DNA of 62,211 bases from Io17-Chloro-G2 sp034420695 (GTDB taxonomy: Bacteria; Chloroflexota; Dehalococcoidia; Lucifugimonadales; UBA3495), in NCBI GenBank assembly GCA_034420695.1, contig DAOULB010000034.1:1-62211 (forward strand). The letters are read 5' to 3'. Below the pieces are notes generated by a model. It saw nothing but the letters and a program-made list of their open reading frames with translations, did not search any database and was not told the DNA's origin. Below, piece after piece: positions 1 through 9,036 of this stretch; position 1 is the first letter of the stretch, and every line of letters starts with the position of its first letter. The position numbers and the translations under genes are program-made.

Positions 1-405
1 CAGCACGCCAGCTTCGACACCCACGCCGGGCAGGCGGCGGGGCATCCCAAGCTGTGGCAGGACGTTTCCGAGGGGATAGCAGCCTTCTTCGAGGACCTGC
101 ACGCCCACGGGCAAGGTGACAACGTGGTGATGTACCTGTTCAGCGAGTTCGGGCGGCGGGTGCACGACAACGGCTCCGGCACCGACCACGGGGCGGCCGG
201 AGTGGCCTTCGCCATTGGCGATCAAGTGCAGGGCGGGATGTACGGGGAGTACCCCTCCCGGAACCCCGAGGACCTGGAACAGGGAGACTTGGTGCCCAAC
301 TACGACTTCCGGGGCGGCTACACCACCCTGATAGAAGACTGGATGGGGATGGACGCCAAGCCCATCGTCAACGGCAGCTTCGAGAAGTTCAGCTTCCTGA
401 AGTAG
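1..405 (+). CDS. DUF1501 family protein, C-terminal part (cut by window edge)
   Basis: The open frame runs in from base 1 and gives 134 residues. The visible part has the hallmarks of the DUF1501 family (sulfatase-like fold, often with a Tat signal in the missing N-terminus): an FDTH motif at the start, a VVMYLFSEFGRRV strand-turn and a GTDHG motif, followed by a GGMYGEYP segment and a DFR..YTTLIEDW end. In known sulfatase-fold enzymes the Asp/His positions bind metal; the substrate of DUF1501 proteins is not known. It is followed after 87 bases by an NHL-repeat protein on the same strand. The family call is firm; the function is unknown. Confidence 0.85.
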   Translation, partial: QHASFDTHAGQAAGHPKLWQDVSEGIAAFFEDLHAHGQGDNVVMYLFSEFGRRVHDNGSGTDHGAAGVAFAIGDQVQGGMYGEYPSRNPEDLEQGDLVPNYDFRGGYTTLIEDWMGMDAKPIVNGSFEKFSFLK

Positions 406-492
406 GCAGTAGCAGCCACAGGCAAGACTAGCCGCAATAAGCAACCGCGGGGCCTGCCCATAGACCGCAGGCCCCCATCAGGAGGATGACCT

Positions 493-1524
493 ATGGCGGT
501 CCACACGGTAGCCGCAGGGCGGGCTTGGAAATACACCCACAACATCGGTAGAAACGGGGCTGCAGGCCAGGGCTTCACCCAACCGGTGGGCATTGCCCTT
601 GCCGGAGACGGCGTTCTCTACGTGGCCAACCGGGGTTCTGAAATCCAGCAGAGCCAGCGCATTACCAAACTGACCATCGACCAGCAATACATCAAGGAGT
701 TCGGGCGGGCGGGCCCCGCCTACGGCAGCAACATCGCCAACGACCAGTTGGTGTTCTTGACCGACGTGGCAGTGGACGAAGAGGGCCGGGTGTACGCCTC
801 CGATGAATGGCTGAACCAGATCACCGTCTTTGACGCAGATGGAAACCCGCTGGACCGTTGGGGAGAGGCCGGGGAAGGAGAGGGCCAGCTGAACGGTCCT
901 TCAGGCATGGTGTTTGACAAGGACGGCAACCTCCTCATCGTCAACAGCCAGAACAGCCGGGTCCAAAAGTTCACCAAGGACGGCAAGTACATCAGCAGTT
1001 TCGGCTCCAAGGGTGACGAACCCGGCCAGATGGACATGCCCTGGGGCATTACGGTGGACAACAACGGTGACATTTACGTTGCCGACTGGAACAACCACCG
1101 GGTGCAGAAGTTCAACTCCGACGGCGAGTTGCTGCAGACCTTCGGGCGCGGCGGCAGCGGCCCCGGTACTCTCCGGCACCCTACCGGCGTCTGTGTCGAC
1201 GGCGATGGCGACGTTTACATTGCCGACTGGATGAACGAGCGCATCGCCATCTACAACTCGGAAGCCATGCCCATAGCCTATCTGCGAGGCGATGCGGTAG
1301 ATGTATCGGCTTGGGGTCAGTTGTCCCTCAACGCCAACCCCGATATGGGCAAGCGCCGAAGCCAGGTATATAACCTGGAGGACCAGCAGCGGGTGTTCCG
1401 GATGCCGGTGGCCTGCGTTTTCGACCAGGAGGCCAACCGGCTGATCGTGGCCGACACCCAGCGGGCCAGGCTTCAGGTCTACGAAAAAGACCTGAACTAT
1501 TCCAATCCCCAGTTCAACCTGTAG
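493..1524 (+). CDS. NHL-repeat beta-propeller protein
   Basis: A 343-residue protein built of about six repeats of the NHL type: repeated patterns such as G-x-x-x-x-P-x-G-(I/V)-x-V-D-x-x-G-x-(I/V)-Y-V-A-D-W-x-N-x-R-(V/I)-Q-K-F can be read near residues 80-115, 125-165, 172-212 and 220-255. Such six-bladed propellers are binding scaffolds or lyase-like enzymes in other bacteria. No signal peptide is evident at the chosen ATG, which has a GGAGG site about 8 bases upstream. A strong hairpin terminator follows the stop. Substrate or partner cannot be told from sequence. Confidence 0.85.
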   Translation: MAVHTVAAGRAWKYTHNIGRNGAAGQGFTQPVGIALAGDGVLYVANRGSEIQQSQRITKLTIDQQYIKEFGRAGPAYGSNIANDQLVFLTDVAVDEEGRVYASDEWLNQITVFDADGNPLDRWGEAGEGEGQLNGPSGMVFDKDGNLLIVNSQNSRVQKFTKDGKYISSFGSKGDEPGQMDMPWGITVDNNGDIYVADWNNHRVQKFNSDGELLQTFGRGGSGPGTLRHPTGVCVDGDGDVYIADWMNERIAIYNSEAMPIAYLRGDAVDVSAWGQLSLNANPDMGKRRSQVYNLEDQQRVFRMPVACVFDQEANRLIVADTQRARLQVYEKDLNYSNPQFNL

Positions 1525-1555
1525 CCCTCTACAAGGCTGCCCCCACGCAACTCAA

Positions 1556-1592
1556 AATGGCGCCCCGCGAACTGCGGGGCGCCATTGCTTTT
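1556..1592 (+). terminator. Rho-independent terminator after the NHL gene
   Basis: Perfect 13-bp stem (1556-1568 with 1574-1586, GC-rich core GGCGCCCCGC) closed by a 5-base loop and followed by GCTTTT. It separates the NHL gene from coaX. Confidence 0.85.
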
Positions 1593-1673
1593 ACCAATAG
1601 CCATACAGCGGGCGTAAGTTAGGCAACCCGGGAGCCGGAGCTCGTTTCATTGCTACTCCAGAACTCGCTGGCC

Positions 1674-1679
1674 TATAAT
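1674..1679 (+). promoter_or_regulatory. Candidate -10 box for coaX-coaBC
   Basis: A consensus TATAAT lies 27 bases before the preferred GTG start of coaX and just after a terminator. I see no convincing -35 hexamer at 16-19 bases upstream, so this is a weak call from one element. Confidence 0.35.
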
Positions 1680-1705
1680 TGACCCCTGTTGGGAGGGAAC
1701 CCGAA

Positions 1706-2518
1706 GTGCTTCTTTGTGTCGACATAGGCAACACTTCCGTAACCTTGGGCGTGTTTGAGGGGGAACGGCTGGCCACCACCCTTCGCATTGCCACCGACAC
1801 GCGAAAGCTGGCCGACGAATATGGCCTCTTGGTCTATAGCCTTCTGGAGCAGAAAGGCATAGACCCGTCCCGGGTAGATTCCATTTCCATGTGCAGCGTG
1901 GTCCCCCACCTGACCGTGGTGTTCGAGGAGGTCTGCAGGGACTACTTCAACATCGCACCCATCACCGTCACTGTGGGCATACGCACCGGCCTCCGGATCA
2001 ACTACGACAATCCCAGGGACGTGGGATCCGACCGGATTGTGGATGCGGTGGCAGCCTGCAAGCTGTACGACCCTCCGCTGATTGTTGTCGACTTCGGCAC
2101 GGCCACGGTCTTCGACGCAGTCGCCAGGGACGGTACCTACTTGGGAGGGGCGATATTCCCCGGTATTAACGTGGCTGCCGAATCCCTGTTTCACAGCACC
2201 GCCCAGTTGCGCCGGGTGGAGTTGGTGGCCCCGCAGACGGCAATCGGGCAGAACACCACCCATGCGCTTCAATCCGGTCTGGTGCTGGGATATGCCTCCC
2301 TGGTTGCCGGAATGGTGGAGCGGTTTAAGCGGGAACTGGGACAGGATGCCCGGGTTATCGGAACCGGGGGGCTGGTAAGGGTCATAGCACGGGAGACCCA
2401 GGTCTTCGACGACCTCAATCCCGACTTGACGCTCATCGGACTGCGCTTGATCCACGAAATGAACCGCCAGCCTGCCGCCGGAGCGGAACCCCTCAGCGAA
2501 AGCGTTCCGGGAGACTAG
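1706..2518 (+). CDS. coaX: Type III pantothenate kinase
   Basis: Phosphorylates pantothenate, the first step of coenzyme A synthesis, in the cytosol. The protein opens with LLCVDIGNTSVTLGVFEG, the phosphate-binding DxGNT motif of the ASKHA-fold CoaX family, and has DPPLIVVDFGTATVFDAV and GGAIFPGINVAAESLFHSTAQL further on, all typical. I prefer the GTG at 1706 because a GGAGGG site lies about 9 bases before it and the family normally starts right before the DIGNT strand; an ATG at 1679 would add nine residues. This gives 270 residues, a normal length. It is followed after one base by coaBC, so both are probably co-transcribed. Confidence 0.95.
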   Translation: MLLCVDIGNTSVTLGVFEGERLATTLRIATDTRKLADEYGLLVYSLLEQKGIDPSRVDSISMCSVVPHLTVVFEEVCRDYFNIAPITVTVGIRTGLRINYDNPRDVGSDRIVDAVAACKLYDPPLIVVDFGTATVFDAVARDGTYLGGAIFPGINVAAESLFHSTAQLRRVELVAPQTAIGQNTTHALQSGLVLGYASLVAGMVERFKRELGQDARVIGTGGLVRVIARETQVFDDLNPDLTLIGLRLIHEMNRQPAAGAEPLSESVPGD

Positions 2519-2519
2519 C

Positions 2520-3716
2520 TTGCCCGGCCCGTTGGAAAACAAGCGCGTACTGCTGGGAATCACCGGCAGCATTGCTTGCTACAAGGCGGTGGACCTGGCC
2601 AGCAAGCTGGTGCAGGCCGGGGCCTTGGTGGACACCGTGATGAGCTACGGGGCCACCCAGTTCGTCACCCCCTTGGCCCTGCGCAGCATCACCCACCGGG
2701 CAGTAGTAACCGACACCTTTGACGCCGATTCGGAGTACAGCCACCAGCACGTTACCCTGGCCCGGCAGTCGGAAATCATAGTAATCGCTCCCGCCACTGT
2801 CCACACCATAGCCAAGCTCGCGGCGGGCTTGGCCGATGACCCGTTGACCACCACCGTCATCGCCACCACGGCCCCGGTGCTGGTGGCCCCTGCCATGGAT
2901 GCCAACATGTACGACCACCCGGCAACCCAGGAGAACGTAGAGCGGCTACGGCAAAGGGGCGTGATATTCGCCGGGCCCGCCCCGGGGCGCTTGGCTTCCG
3001 GGCTGACCGGCATGGGGCGGCTGGTGGAACCCCAGGAACTCATGGGCCACATAACGGCTGCCTTGGGCCGGAAGGGCGACTTGGCGGGGCGGCGGGTAGT
3101 GATCAGCGCCGGAGGGACCATGGAACCCCTCGACCCGGTGCGGGTTATCACCAACCACTCCTCAGGAAAGATGGGTTACGCCTTGGCCGAGGCGGTGCGC
3201 GACCGGGGCGGCGAGGCGGTCTTGGTGACCGCTCCCACCAGCCTGGCGGACCCTCCTCTGGTTGAAATGGTCCCCGTAAAGACCGCTCAACAAATGTGCG
3301 ACGCCGTGCTGGAACAGATGCCATCTGCCGACGCGCTGATCATGGCTGCGGCCGTTGCCGACTACCGTCCGGCCACCACGGCGGAGCAAAAGATCAAGAA
3401 GGCCGCTGCCGAGCTTTCCATAGAGTTGGTCAAGACGACGGACATCCTTGAAACGGCCCGGGGGAATTTTGTGAAGGTGGGATTCTCAGCAGAAAGCCAG
3501 GACTTGGTGGAGAACGCCAAGGTCAAGGTCAAGAGCAAGGGCCTGGACCTGATGGTGGCCAACAACATTACCGAGCCTGGCAGCGGCTTCGGGACCGACA
3601 CCAACCGGGTAACCCTGATTGACCGGGAAATGGTGGTAGAAGCGTTGCCCCTGCTTTCGAAGTATGAAGTCAGCGGCCGCATCCTGGACCGGATGGCGCG
3701 CCTGTTTCGAGACTGA
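2520..3716 (+). CDS. coaBC: Bifunctional phosphopantothenoylcysteine decarboxylase/synthetase
   Basis: Makes 4'-phosphopantetheine from 4'-phosphopantothenate and cysteine. The N-terminal flavoprotein half (about residues 1-180) shows GITGSIACYKAVDL, the catalytic His region near SYGATQFVTPLAL, and PAMDANMYDHPATQENV; the C-terminal synthetase half (about 185-398) begins at GRRVVISAGGTMEPLDPVRVITNHSSGKMG and includes the AAAVADYRP motif. The start is TTG, one base after the coaX stop, with a weak GGAG site inside coaX. Length (398) is normal for the fused enzyme. With panD at 43.2 kb this is the third CoA-pathway gene in the window. Confidence 0.96.
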   Translation: MPGPLENKRVLLGITGSIACYKAVDLASKLVQAGALVDTVMSYGATQFVTPLALRSITHRAVVTDTFDADSEYSHQHVTLARQSEIIVIAPATVHTIAKLAAGLADDPLTTTVIATTAPVLVAPAMDANMYDHPATQENVERLRQRGVIFAGPAPGRLASGLTGMGRLVEPQELMGHITAALGRKGDLAGRRVVISAGGTMEPLDPVRVITNHSSGKMGYALAEAVRDRGGEAVLVTAPTSLADPPLVEMVPVKTAQQMCDAVLEQMPSADALIMAAAVADYRPATTAEQKIKKAAAELSIELVKTTDILETARGNFVKVGFSAESQDLVENAKVKVKSKGLDLMVANNITEPGSGFGTDTNRVTLIDREMVVEALPLLSKYEVSGRILDRMARLFRD

Positions 3717-3821
3717 CTCTCCCGCGGCCGCTGGGGTAGAAGACGACGGATTTAGAAATGCTTGGGGAGATGGCCGGCGCCGAACTCCCCGTTGGCCCCA
3801 CTCACCGGCCCGGTTGAATTC

Positions 3822-4685
3822 CTATGAGACCGCCTCCTTGAAGCGGCGGATGGCTTCGATATGCTGGTCCGGCCCGGTGAGGCCGGCCCGCATGGTATTG
3901 ACCGACAGGTGCGTCGCCCCAACCTCGGCCCAAGATTCCGCCAGCTTCGGCCAGTCGTCCTGGGCATCGGCGGCGATGCCTATACGCCCCTCAATGCCGA
4001 TAACCGACGGGTCCCGGCCTGCCTGCCTGGCGTACTCCCGCATTTCGCCGATTCGCTCCGCTCCCTCGCTGTTGGGCTGGAACTGGGGGAACCAGCCATC
4101 GCCCATTCGGCCAATTCGCCGCACCACTTGGGGAGCCCCGCCGCCGAACCAGATGGGAATGGGCCGCTGCACCGGCAGAGGATTGATTCCGGCATGGGTC
4201 ACCTTGTGGTACCTGCCGTCGAAGGAAACGACCTCCTCGGTCCAGAGGGCCCGCAGTAAGCGGATTTGCTCGACGCTCCGCCTGCCCCGGTTGCTGAAGT
4301 CCTCTCCTAGAGCCTCGTATTCCACCCAGTTCCAGCCAATGCCGATGCCCAAGCGGAGCCGCCCATTGGTCAGGACGTCCACCTCGGCCGCCTGCTTGGC
4401 CACCAAGGCGGTCTGCCGCTGGCCCAGAATCAATACGCCGGTGGTCATCTGTATCTTTTCCGTGATTCCGGCAAGGTAGCCGAAAAGCACGAAGGGCTCG
4501 TGAAACATGTCGCTGTGGCTGTAGGGGCGGTCCCAACTCTCCCGCTTGCTGGGGTCGGCTCCCAGCACGTGGTCAAAGACCAAGAGGTGTTCGTACCCCA
4601 TGTCCTCGGCGGCTTGGGCGAAGTCTCTCACCCCTGCCGGGTCAGCGCCTATCTCGGTTTGGGGGAAAATCGCTCCTAACTGCAT
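3822..4685 (-). CDS. LLM-class flavin/F420-dependent oxidoreductase
   Basis: A 287-residue TIM-barrel protein of the bacterial luciferase-like family. Readable landmarks are the N-terminal GAIFPQTEIGADP strand, YEHLLVFDHVLGADP, the TGVLILGQRQTALVAKQAAEVDVLTNGRLRLGIGIGWNWVEYEALG block and RPIPIWFGGGAPQVVRRIGRMGDGW, which together match the F420-dependent branch. The substrate is unknown. It is the last gene of a minus-strand run (sppA-like, DUF4350, lipoprotein) but is separated by 36 bases and unrelated in theme. It converges with coaBC; no clear terminator lies in the 105-base gap. Confidence 0.9.
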   Translation of the reverse strand: MQLGAIFPQTEIGADPAGVRDFAQAAEDMGYEHLLVFDHVLGADPSKRESWDRPYSHSDMFHEPFVLFGYLAGITEKIQMTTGVLILGQRQTALVAKQAAEVDVLTNGRLRLGIGIGWNWVEYEALGEDFSNRGRRSVEQIRLLRALWTEEVVSFDGRYHKVTHAGINPLPVQRPIPIWFGGGAPQVVRRIGRMGDGWFPQFQPNSEGAERIGEMREYARQAGRDPSVIGIEGRIGIAADAQDDWPKLAESWAEVGATHLSVNTMRAGLTGPDQHIEAIRRFKEAVS

Positions 4686-4721
4686 AGCGGTCTCCTAGCT
4701 AATGTGAAGCTGGTCACCGAA

Positions 4722-6317
4722 CTATGAGGCATCGATTCCGTAACGGTTCAGCAGGTCCTCAATGCCTGCCGAAACCTGTCTCCTCATCCGGTCCGCTTCC
4801 GTCCTGGCTTGTCGATAGGGAACATAAACTCCCGGTTCGAAGGGACGCCAAGCGTCCCTGAGCTTCTGCATTGTCGACGCTTCCCGCCCCACCGCTTCCA
4901 CCATCAGCTCACTCGCGGGCCGGAGGACCGATGCCGCCGGCAAATTCCCCACGCTGGCGCGGAGTTCCCCGTAACGGGCGTTCAGAGTTGCCAATTCCTG
5001 TACGGCTTCGTCTACACTGCAACCGCTGCCACCGGCGCGCCAAGTATCGAATTCCACACGGAAATCACCCCATGCTGACAGCAGGGGGGTGTACTCTTCA
5101 CTGAATTCAGCCAGTGCCTCAAGCTGTTCGTCGTCGATGCTGGAAGTTAGTTCTTCCAAGGCCCGCAGCGCTACCCGTCGAGACGTGTTGGCGGCAACCA
5201 GTTGGGTTTCAAATATTTCGTAAGCCCGGGATGTACCAGCAAGGCCGTCACCTGCGGAAGCCGGCGACGGCGACGTTTTTGAAACGGAAATGGAAGGCCC
5301 TTCCGGTTCGGGCATGTTTCCAGCCGGGGCGCCTTGATTTTGAAGTGAAGCCCTCAAAACCCGCAAGGCCAGGTCCTCAGCTTCCGCCGTCTCCGCCATA
5401 ATCTCCGCAATGTGGCCGGCCCCCGAGTATTCGGATAGAGCTCGCGTGGCCAACACCACCTCACCAAATCCGGTTATTAGGTCGCTCAACTGGCGTACAA
5501 CTTCACCCCTGGCCGAAAAAGAAGCTTGGCCCCGGAAAACATCGTACTCTTGGTGAAAGGCATCCCATCTCTCGTTAACAGAGTCAAACGCCGCCGCGAA
5601 TTCTTCCAACTCAAGTCTGCCCGAATCGCTGCTTCTCGCTTCCCAATCGGCAATGGCGTCGGACACCTCCTGCAATGCTCTGGCCGAGTCGGACCTGGCT
5701 TGGTAGACGTCATCAAACAATGAAGCCATGGCAGGGCCGTCGGAGTCCTGACCTGGCCCTGCAGTCGCGAAGGAATTCGATCCGCTGGCCGCGGCCTTTG
5801 AAGCGGTTTCCGGGGCTGCGTCCCCTGCGCCTTGGGATTCGCCGTCGTTTCCGTCAAAGGAACGGAGCGCCTGTTCCTCTGCCTCAAGCGCCGCAATTAC
5901 CTTGTCGGAAAGATGCCTGGTTGCATTGCTTCTGGGCAGGCCCCGGGCTTGTTGGGAAACGTCGGAAAACATGCTGCTGAACCTTCCCAATGCCTGGCCC
6001 ACGGAGGCTTGGTCGCAGGAGGTCAAACCGGCCTGCCAAGTGTCGTAATCCGATCGCAAGAGGTCCCAGTCCCGGTTGACCGACCCGAGCATCCGGGAGA
6101 ACTCTTGAACCGAGCTCGCAACCCCGTCGGGCACAGGAGTAGGCGTTGCAATGCTGAAACTTGGCTGGCGGGACAAGGCGGTGATAGTTGACTGCACGTC
6201 CCGGGTCGGGGCCGCGGACTGGGACCCAGACGGCTCGTCAGCAGAGGAGCAGGCCGCTATGGGCAAAACCAGGATTGCCGCAGCTATGGCTAAAAACCAC
6301 GTCAGTTTCTTCCACAT
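4722..6317 (-). CDS. Lipoprotein with three internal helical repeats
   Basis: A 531-residue protein with a lipoprotein signal: basic MWKK, hydrophobic helix, lipobox LPIAAC with Cys23. The rest is predicted helical and carries a repeat of about 160 residues three times. The first half of the unit (about 71-155, 240-325, 405-490) shares a pattern of W, then E/S-Y/F-D-x-W/F-R/Q-x-G, and an Ala/Glu-rich helix; the second half (about 201-228, 365-392, 497-525) shares a Y/F-x-x-A/T-R/N-x-x-S helix. Low-complexity Ser/Ala/Gly/Pro linkers separate them. It lies 6 bases after the DUF4350 gene and is surely co-transcribed. I do not recognise a family; a surface or periplasmic-side scaffold is only a guess. 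Confidence 0.75.
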   Translation of the reverse strand: MWKKLTWFLAIAAAILVLPIAACSSADEPSGSQSAAPTRDVQSTITALSRQPSFSIATPTPVPDGVASSVQEFSRMLGSVNRDWDLLRSDYDTWQAGLTSCDQASVGQALGRFSSMFSDVSQQARGLPRSNATRHLSDKVIAALEAEEQALRSFDGNDGESQGAGDAAPETASKAAASGSNSFATAGPGQDSDGPAMASLFDDVYQARSDSARALQEVSDAIADWEARSSDSGRLELEEFAAAFDSVNERWDAFHQEYDVFRGQASFSARGEVVRQLSDLITGFGEVVLATRALSEYSGAGHIAEIMAETAEAEDLALRVLRASLQNQGAPAGNMPEPEGPSISVSKTSPSPASAGDGLAGTSRAYEIFETQLVAANTSRRVALRALEELTSSIDDEQLEALAEFSEEYTPLLSAWGDFRVEFDTWRAGGSGCSVDEAVQELATLNARYGELRASVGNLPAASVLRPASELMVEAVGREASTMQKLRDAWRPFEPGVYVPYRQARTEADRMRRQVSAGIEDLLNRYGIDAS

Positions 6318-6323
6318 GTAGCT

Positions 6324-7667
6324 CTAATAGACTCCAATAAAGTCGCCGACCAGTCCATCTCGGAAGCCGCCGGATTCCAAACTGCCCAGCACACGGGCAA
6401 CGTCTTCCACTGAATCGCCCAGTATGACCAGGACCTGGCGCTCCTCCGATTGATGGAGGACCGCGACCGCTGTTCCAATTTTGTCTGTTGCGGGAGTGAA
6501 AGGAGTTCGCAGTTCATTGTCCAAACCGACGCCGGCCAGTTGCAGGTACTGGGCAACGTTGTAGGCGTCCTCATACAGCCCCAGGAACACCAAGTCCCGG
6601 CTGGGGTCTTCAATTTTACGTATTTCCGATGCGACTTCGGACCCGGCCAGCACGCCTTTCATCCGCACGCCGGCCTCCAACAATGATTCCCGTCCCAGGA
6701 TGATTTCAGCCGTACTGCCAAAAAAGTGGGGGAAATCGTCAAGGTCGAACCGGCGCTGGTCGCTGGCCAGGAAGTCCGCCAAATTGGAAACCAGTCTTGG
6801 ATTATCCAGGATAGTGCTCTGCGGCGGAATCAGGAACGTGAGGTCTGCCACTGCCAGGACATTTCCACCTTCACTGGTGACTATCGGGTACAGCGGCTCG
6901 ACGCCTTCGACGAAAGTGGACCGGGTATTGCCGTCGGACACGGCCAATCCCCCGCCGGCAGATTCAATCGAACCGGTGGAGTACAGGACAATATTATTCA
7001 GCCCTTCAGTCAAAGGGCCAGGCCTGAAATCCCTGATGTAAACGTTCTGGAAGTTCAGGTCGTATTCCACTTGGTTGTACAGATAGTCGGACCGGAAGGT
7101 GATCCCGAATCTCTCCGCCAAGGGGTTGATGTTGTGGTTCCGGCTGGGGTCGGCAATGAGCACCAATCTGCCGCCCTTTTCCCGTACAAACCGGTAGACC
7201 GCCTCAATCTCTTCCTGGCTAAAGCCCCTGGCCGGCTGAATCACCAGGAAACTGTGAGCAGAGCGGAGCCTTTCTTCCAAGTTAGAGGCTTTTCCCGTGC
7301 TGCCAAGGATGCTGGAGCTGCCGAAACTGCTGAACGAACTCAGGCGGCCGGAGGCGTTGGGATTCCCCAGGAATTCCACGTCAAAACCCCGGGCCGACAC
7401 CTTGGAAAGGAAGTTTGATATCTCTGGTTGGAGATAGCCATTGTTGTGGTCGGCGTCCACCAGAAGCGTACCTTCCCTGATCACCGGCGTTTCGGAGTAA
7501 GTAGTGAAACTGGAAGAAACCGGAGGTATGTCCCGGGCCTCCAGCACGGGAGACGGTGGAGCATCGTAATTCCCGCGATAAAAGTAAAAGAGGGCCCCTA
7601 TAAAGACCCCCAGCGCAACCGCCGGGAAGACCAGCATGACGCTGTATCTATTGAGAAGGTCCAACAT
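6324..7667 (-). CDS. DUF4350-type membrane-anchored protein
   Basis: A 447-residue protein with one N-terminal membrane segment (about residues 9-30, VMLVFPAVALGVFIGALFYF) and a large extracytoplasmic part. The region REGTLLVDADHNNGYLQPE and the later FLVIQPARGFSQEEIEAVYRFVREKGGRLVLIADP match the DUF4350 fold, a glutamine-amidotransferase-like alpha/beta domain also seen in ABC-associated gliding proteins, without an obvious catalytic triad. Its start overlaps the end of the sppA-like gene by 20 bases, and the lipoprotein gene follows after 6 bases. This tight coupling suggests that the three products work together at the membrane. Confidence 0.7.
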   Translation of the reverse strand: MLDLLNRYSVMLVFPAVALGVFIGALFYFYRGNYDAPPSPVLEARDIPPVSSSFTTYSETPVIREGTLLVDADHNNGYLQPEISNFLSKVSARGFDVEFLGNPNASGRLSSFSSFGSSSILGSTGKASNLEERLRSAHSFLVIQPARGFSQEEIEAVYRFVREKGGRLVLIADPSRNHNINPLAERFGITFRSDYLYNQVEYDLNFQNVYIRDFRPGPLTEGLNNIVLYSTGSIESAGGGLAVSDGNTRSTFVEGVEPLYPIVTSEGGNVLAVADLTFLIPPQSTILDNPRLVSNLADFLASDQRRFDLDDFPHFFGSTAEIILGRESLLEAGVRMKGVLAGSEVASEIRKIEDPSRDLVFLGLYEDAYNVAQYLQLAGVGLDNELRTPFTPATDKIGTAVAVLHQSEERQVLVILGDSVEDVARVLGSLESGGFRDGLVGDFIGVY

Positions 7668-8715
7668 ACAAGTAGTAGATGTTCGGCGTGTTGATTTTCA
7701 TCGGGAATCCCGGCAGGGCCTCGTCCTGACCTGGACCAATGCCTCCGTGGGGAAGAATGTTCCGGGTAACCTCAAGGTCCGGCGCCACAGGTGGCGCTTG
7801 CTCACGCTCTGAATCCAGCAGACGCCGGAGTTGGGTGGAAGACTCCAATGGCAGGTCATCGAAAGACCCGGGGAGTTGTCCGGAGACCCCCTGGCCGTCC
7901 AGTTGGAGCAGCAGCGGGTCGTAGATCCACCTCAATGTTTCGTTAAACTCCCTGGCCACGTGGGCGTTTACATCAACCGTTCCGTAATTGGAGACTCCTG
8001 CCAGAGCCGCAGCCTTCGCAACGGCTTCGGTATCGCCGCCTATTTCGTCGGCCATTCCCAGGTTTACCGCCTCTACTCCCGCATAGACCCGGCCTTTGAC
8101 CAGCTCGTCATATGACAACCGCAGAAGGTCTCCCCGTTCCCGCACTACCATGCCGGCAAAGGCCCGCTTCAGTTGGTCGGTGATTGCCACAAAATGCCGG
8201 CGGTCTCCTCCGTAAAGTTTGTCTGGACCGGTCATTACTACATGGTCCAGGGGCGGGTCGGGAACGTACGGGCCGGGATAAGAAAGAATCACTCCAACGT
8301 TGCCGACCAGTGAAGACGGGCTGGCATAGAGATAGTTCCCTCCCATGGACATCATGTAACCGCCGCTGGCCACCAAGCCCCCCATCCTGATGACCACCGG
8401 CTTCTCTTCCCGCAGCTTCTGAGTCTCCAAGAGAAGGCGTTCGCTGGCGGCTGCTCCTCCACCGGGGGTGCTTAACCGGATCACCACTCCCTTGATGTCG
8501 CTGCGATTCCGGGCGTAGTCCATATAGGACGTAATAACGGTGGCGGACCGGTCCGTAATGACGGTAAAGGGTATGTCGATGATACCTATCTTTGGCTTCT
8601 GGGGGTAAACGTGAAAGAACACGCCATACCCCAGGCCGGCGCCCAAGGCGGCCAAGAGAACAAAGGCAACCAACGGGGTCGCCAAAAAACGCCACAGAGC
8701 TGAGAAAAATCCCAC
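7648..8715 (-). CDS. SppA-like membrane serine protease (peptidase S49)
   Basis: A 355-residue protein with one N-terminal membrane segment (about 11-35) and a single S49 domain. Motifs: GVVIRLSTPGGGAAASERL, MGGLVASGGYMMSMGGNYLYASPSSLVGNVGVI with the nucleophile Ser117 in ASGGY, and GPDKLYGG with Lys166 at the position of the general-base Lys of signal peptide peptidase A. In known members this Ser-Lys dyad cuts remnant signal peptides or membrane proteins. First gene of a minus-strand operon with the DUF4350 and repeat-lipoprotein genes, so it may process or regulate those exported products (inference). Confidence 0.88.
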   Translation of the reverse strand: MGFFSALWRFLATPLVAFVLLAALGAGLGYGVFFHVYPQKPKIGIIDIPFTVITDRSATVITSYMDYARNRSDIKGVVIRLSTPGGGAAASERLLLETQKLREEKPVVIRMGGLVASGGYMMSMGGNYLYASPSSLVGNVGVILSYPGPYVPDPPLDHVVMTGPDKLYGGDRRHFVAITDQLKRAFAGMVVRERGDLLRLSYDELVKGRVYAGVEAVNLGMADEIGGDTEAVAKAAALAGVSNYGTVDVNAHVAREFNETLRWIYDPLLLQLDGQGVSGQLPGSFDDLPLESSTQLRRLLDSEREQAPPVAPDLEVTRNILPHGGIGPGQDEALPGFPMKINTPNIYYLYVGPSQ

Positions 8716-8962
8716 AGGCTAAGTCCTGTACCTAGTGATTGGCAGGTCCATTCTGCAACAGGCGCGCCCTGCCCCGCAACATGAAAGCGGGCCAAGAAGA
8801 ATGTTAGGCACCCTTCCCTATTGTGTCAACCGGAACCTGACTTCTCTAGCGGCTATACGGAGCAGCGCAGTTTTTGGATTCGCCAAGCTGTAACCAGCCG
8901 TGCCGTCTCTCGTATGCCTTGTCCACCAAGGCCGGGAACGATAAAATGTTGTTAGGTAATCT

Positions 8963-9033
8963 TGGGGATTAGTCTAGCGGTAGGACGCCTGACTCTGGAT
9001 CAGGTAGCCGAGGTTCGAATCCTCGATCCCCAG
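8963..9033 (+). tRNA. tRNA-Gln (anticodon CUG)
   Basis: A full cloverleaf can be drawn: acceptor TGGGGAT with ATCCCCA, anticodon stem CCTGA/TCAGG around loop CTCTGGA (U33, anticodon CTG at 34-36), T-arm CGAGG-TTCGAAT-CCTCG, discriminator G. CCA is encoded directly after it (9034-9036). The anticodon reads CAG codons. Confidence 0.95.
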
Positions 9034-9036
9034 CCA

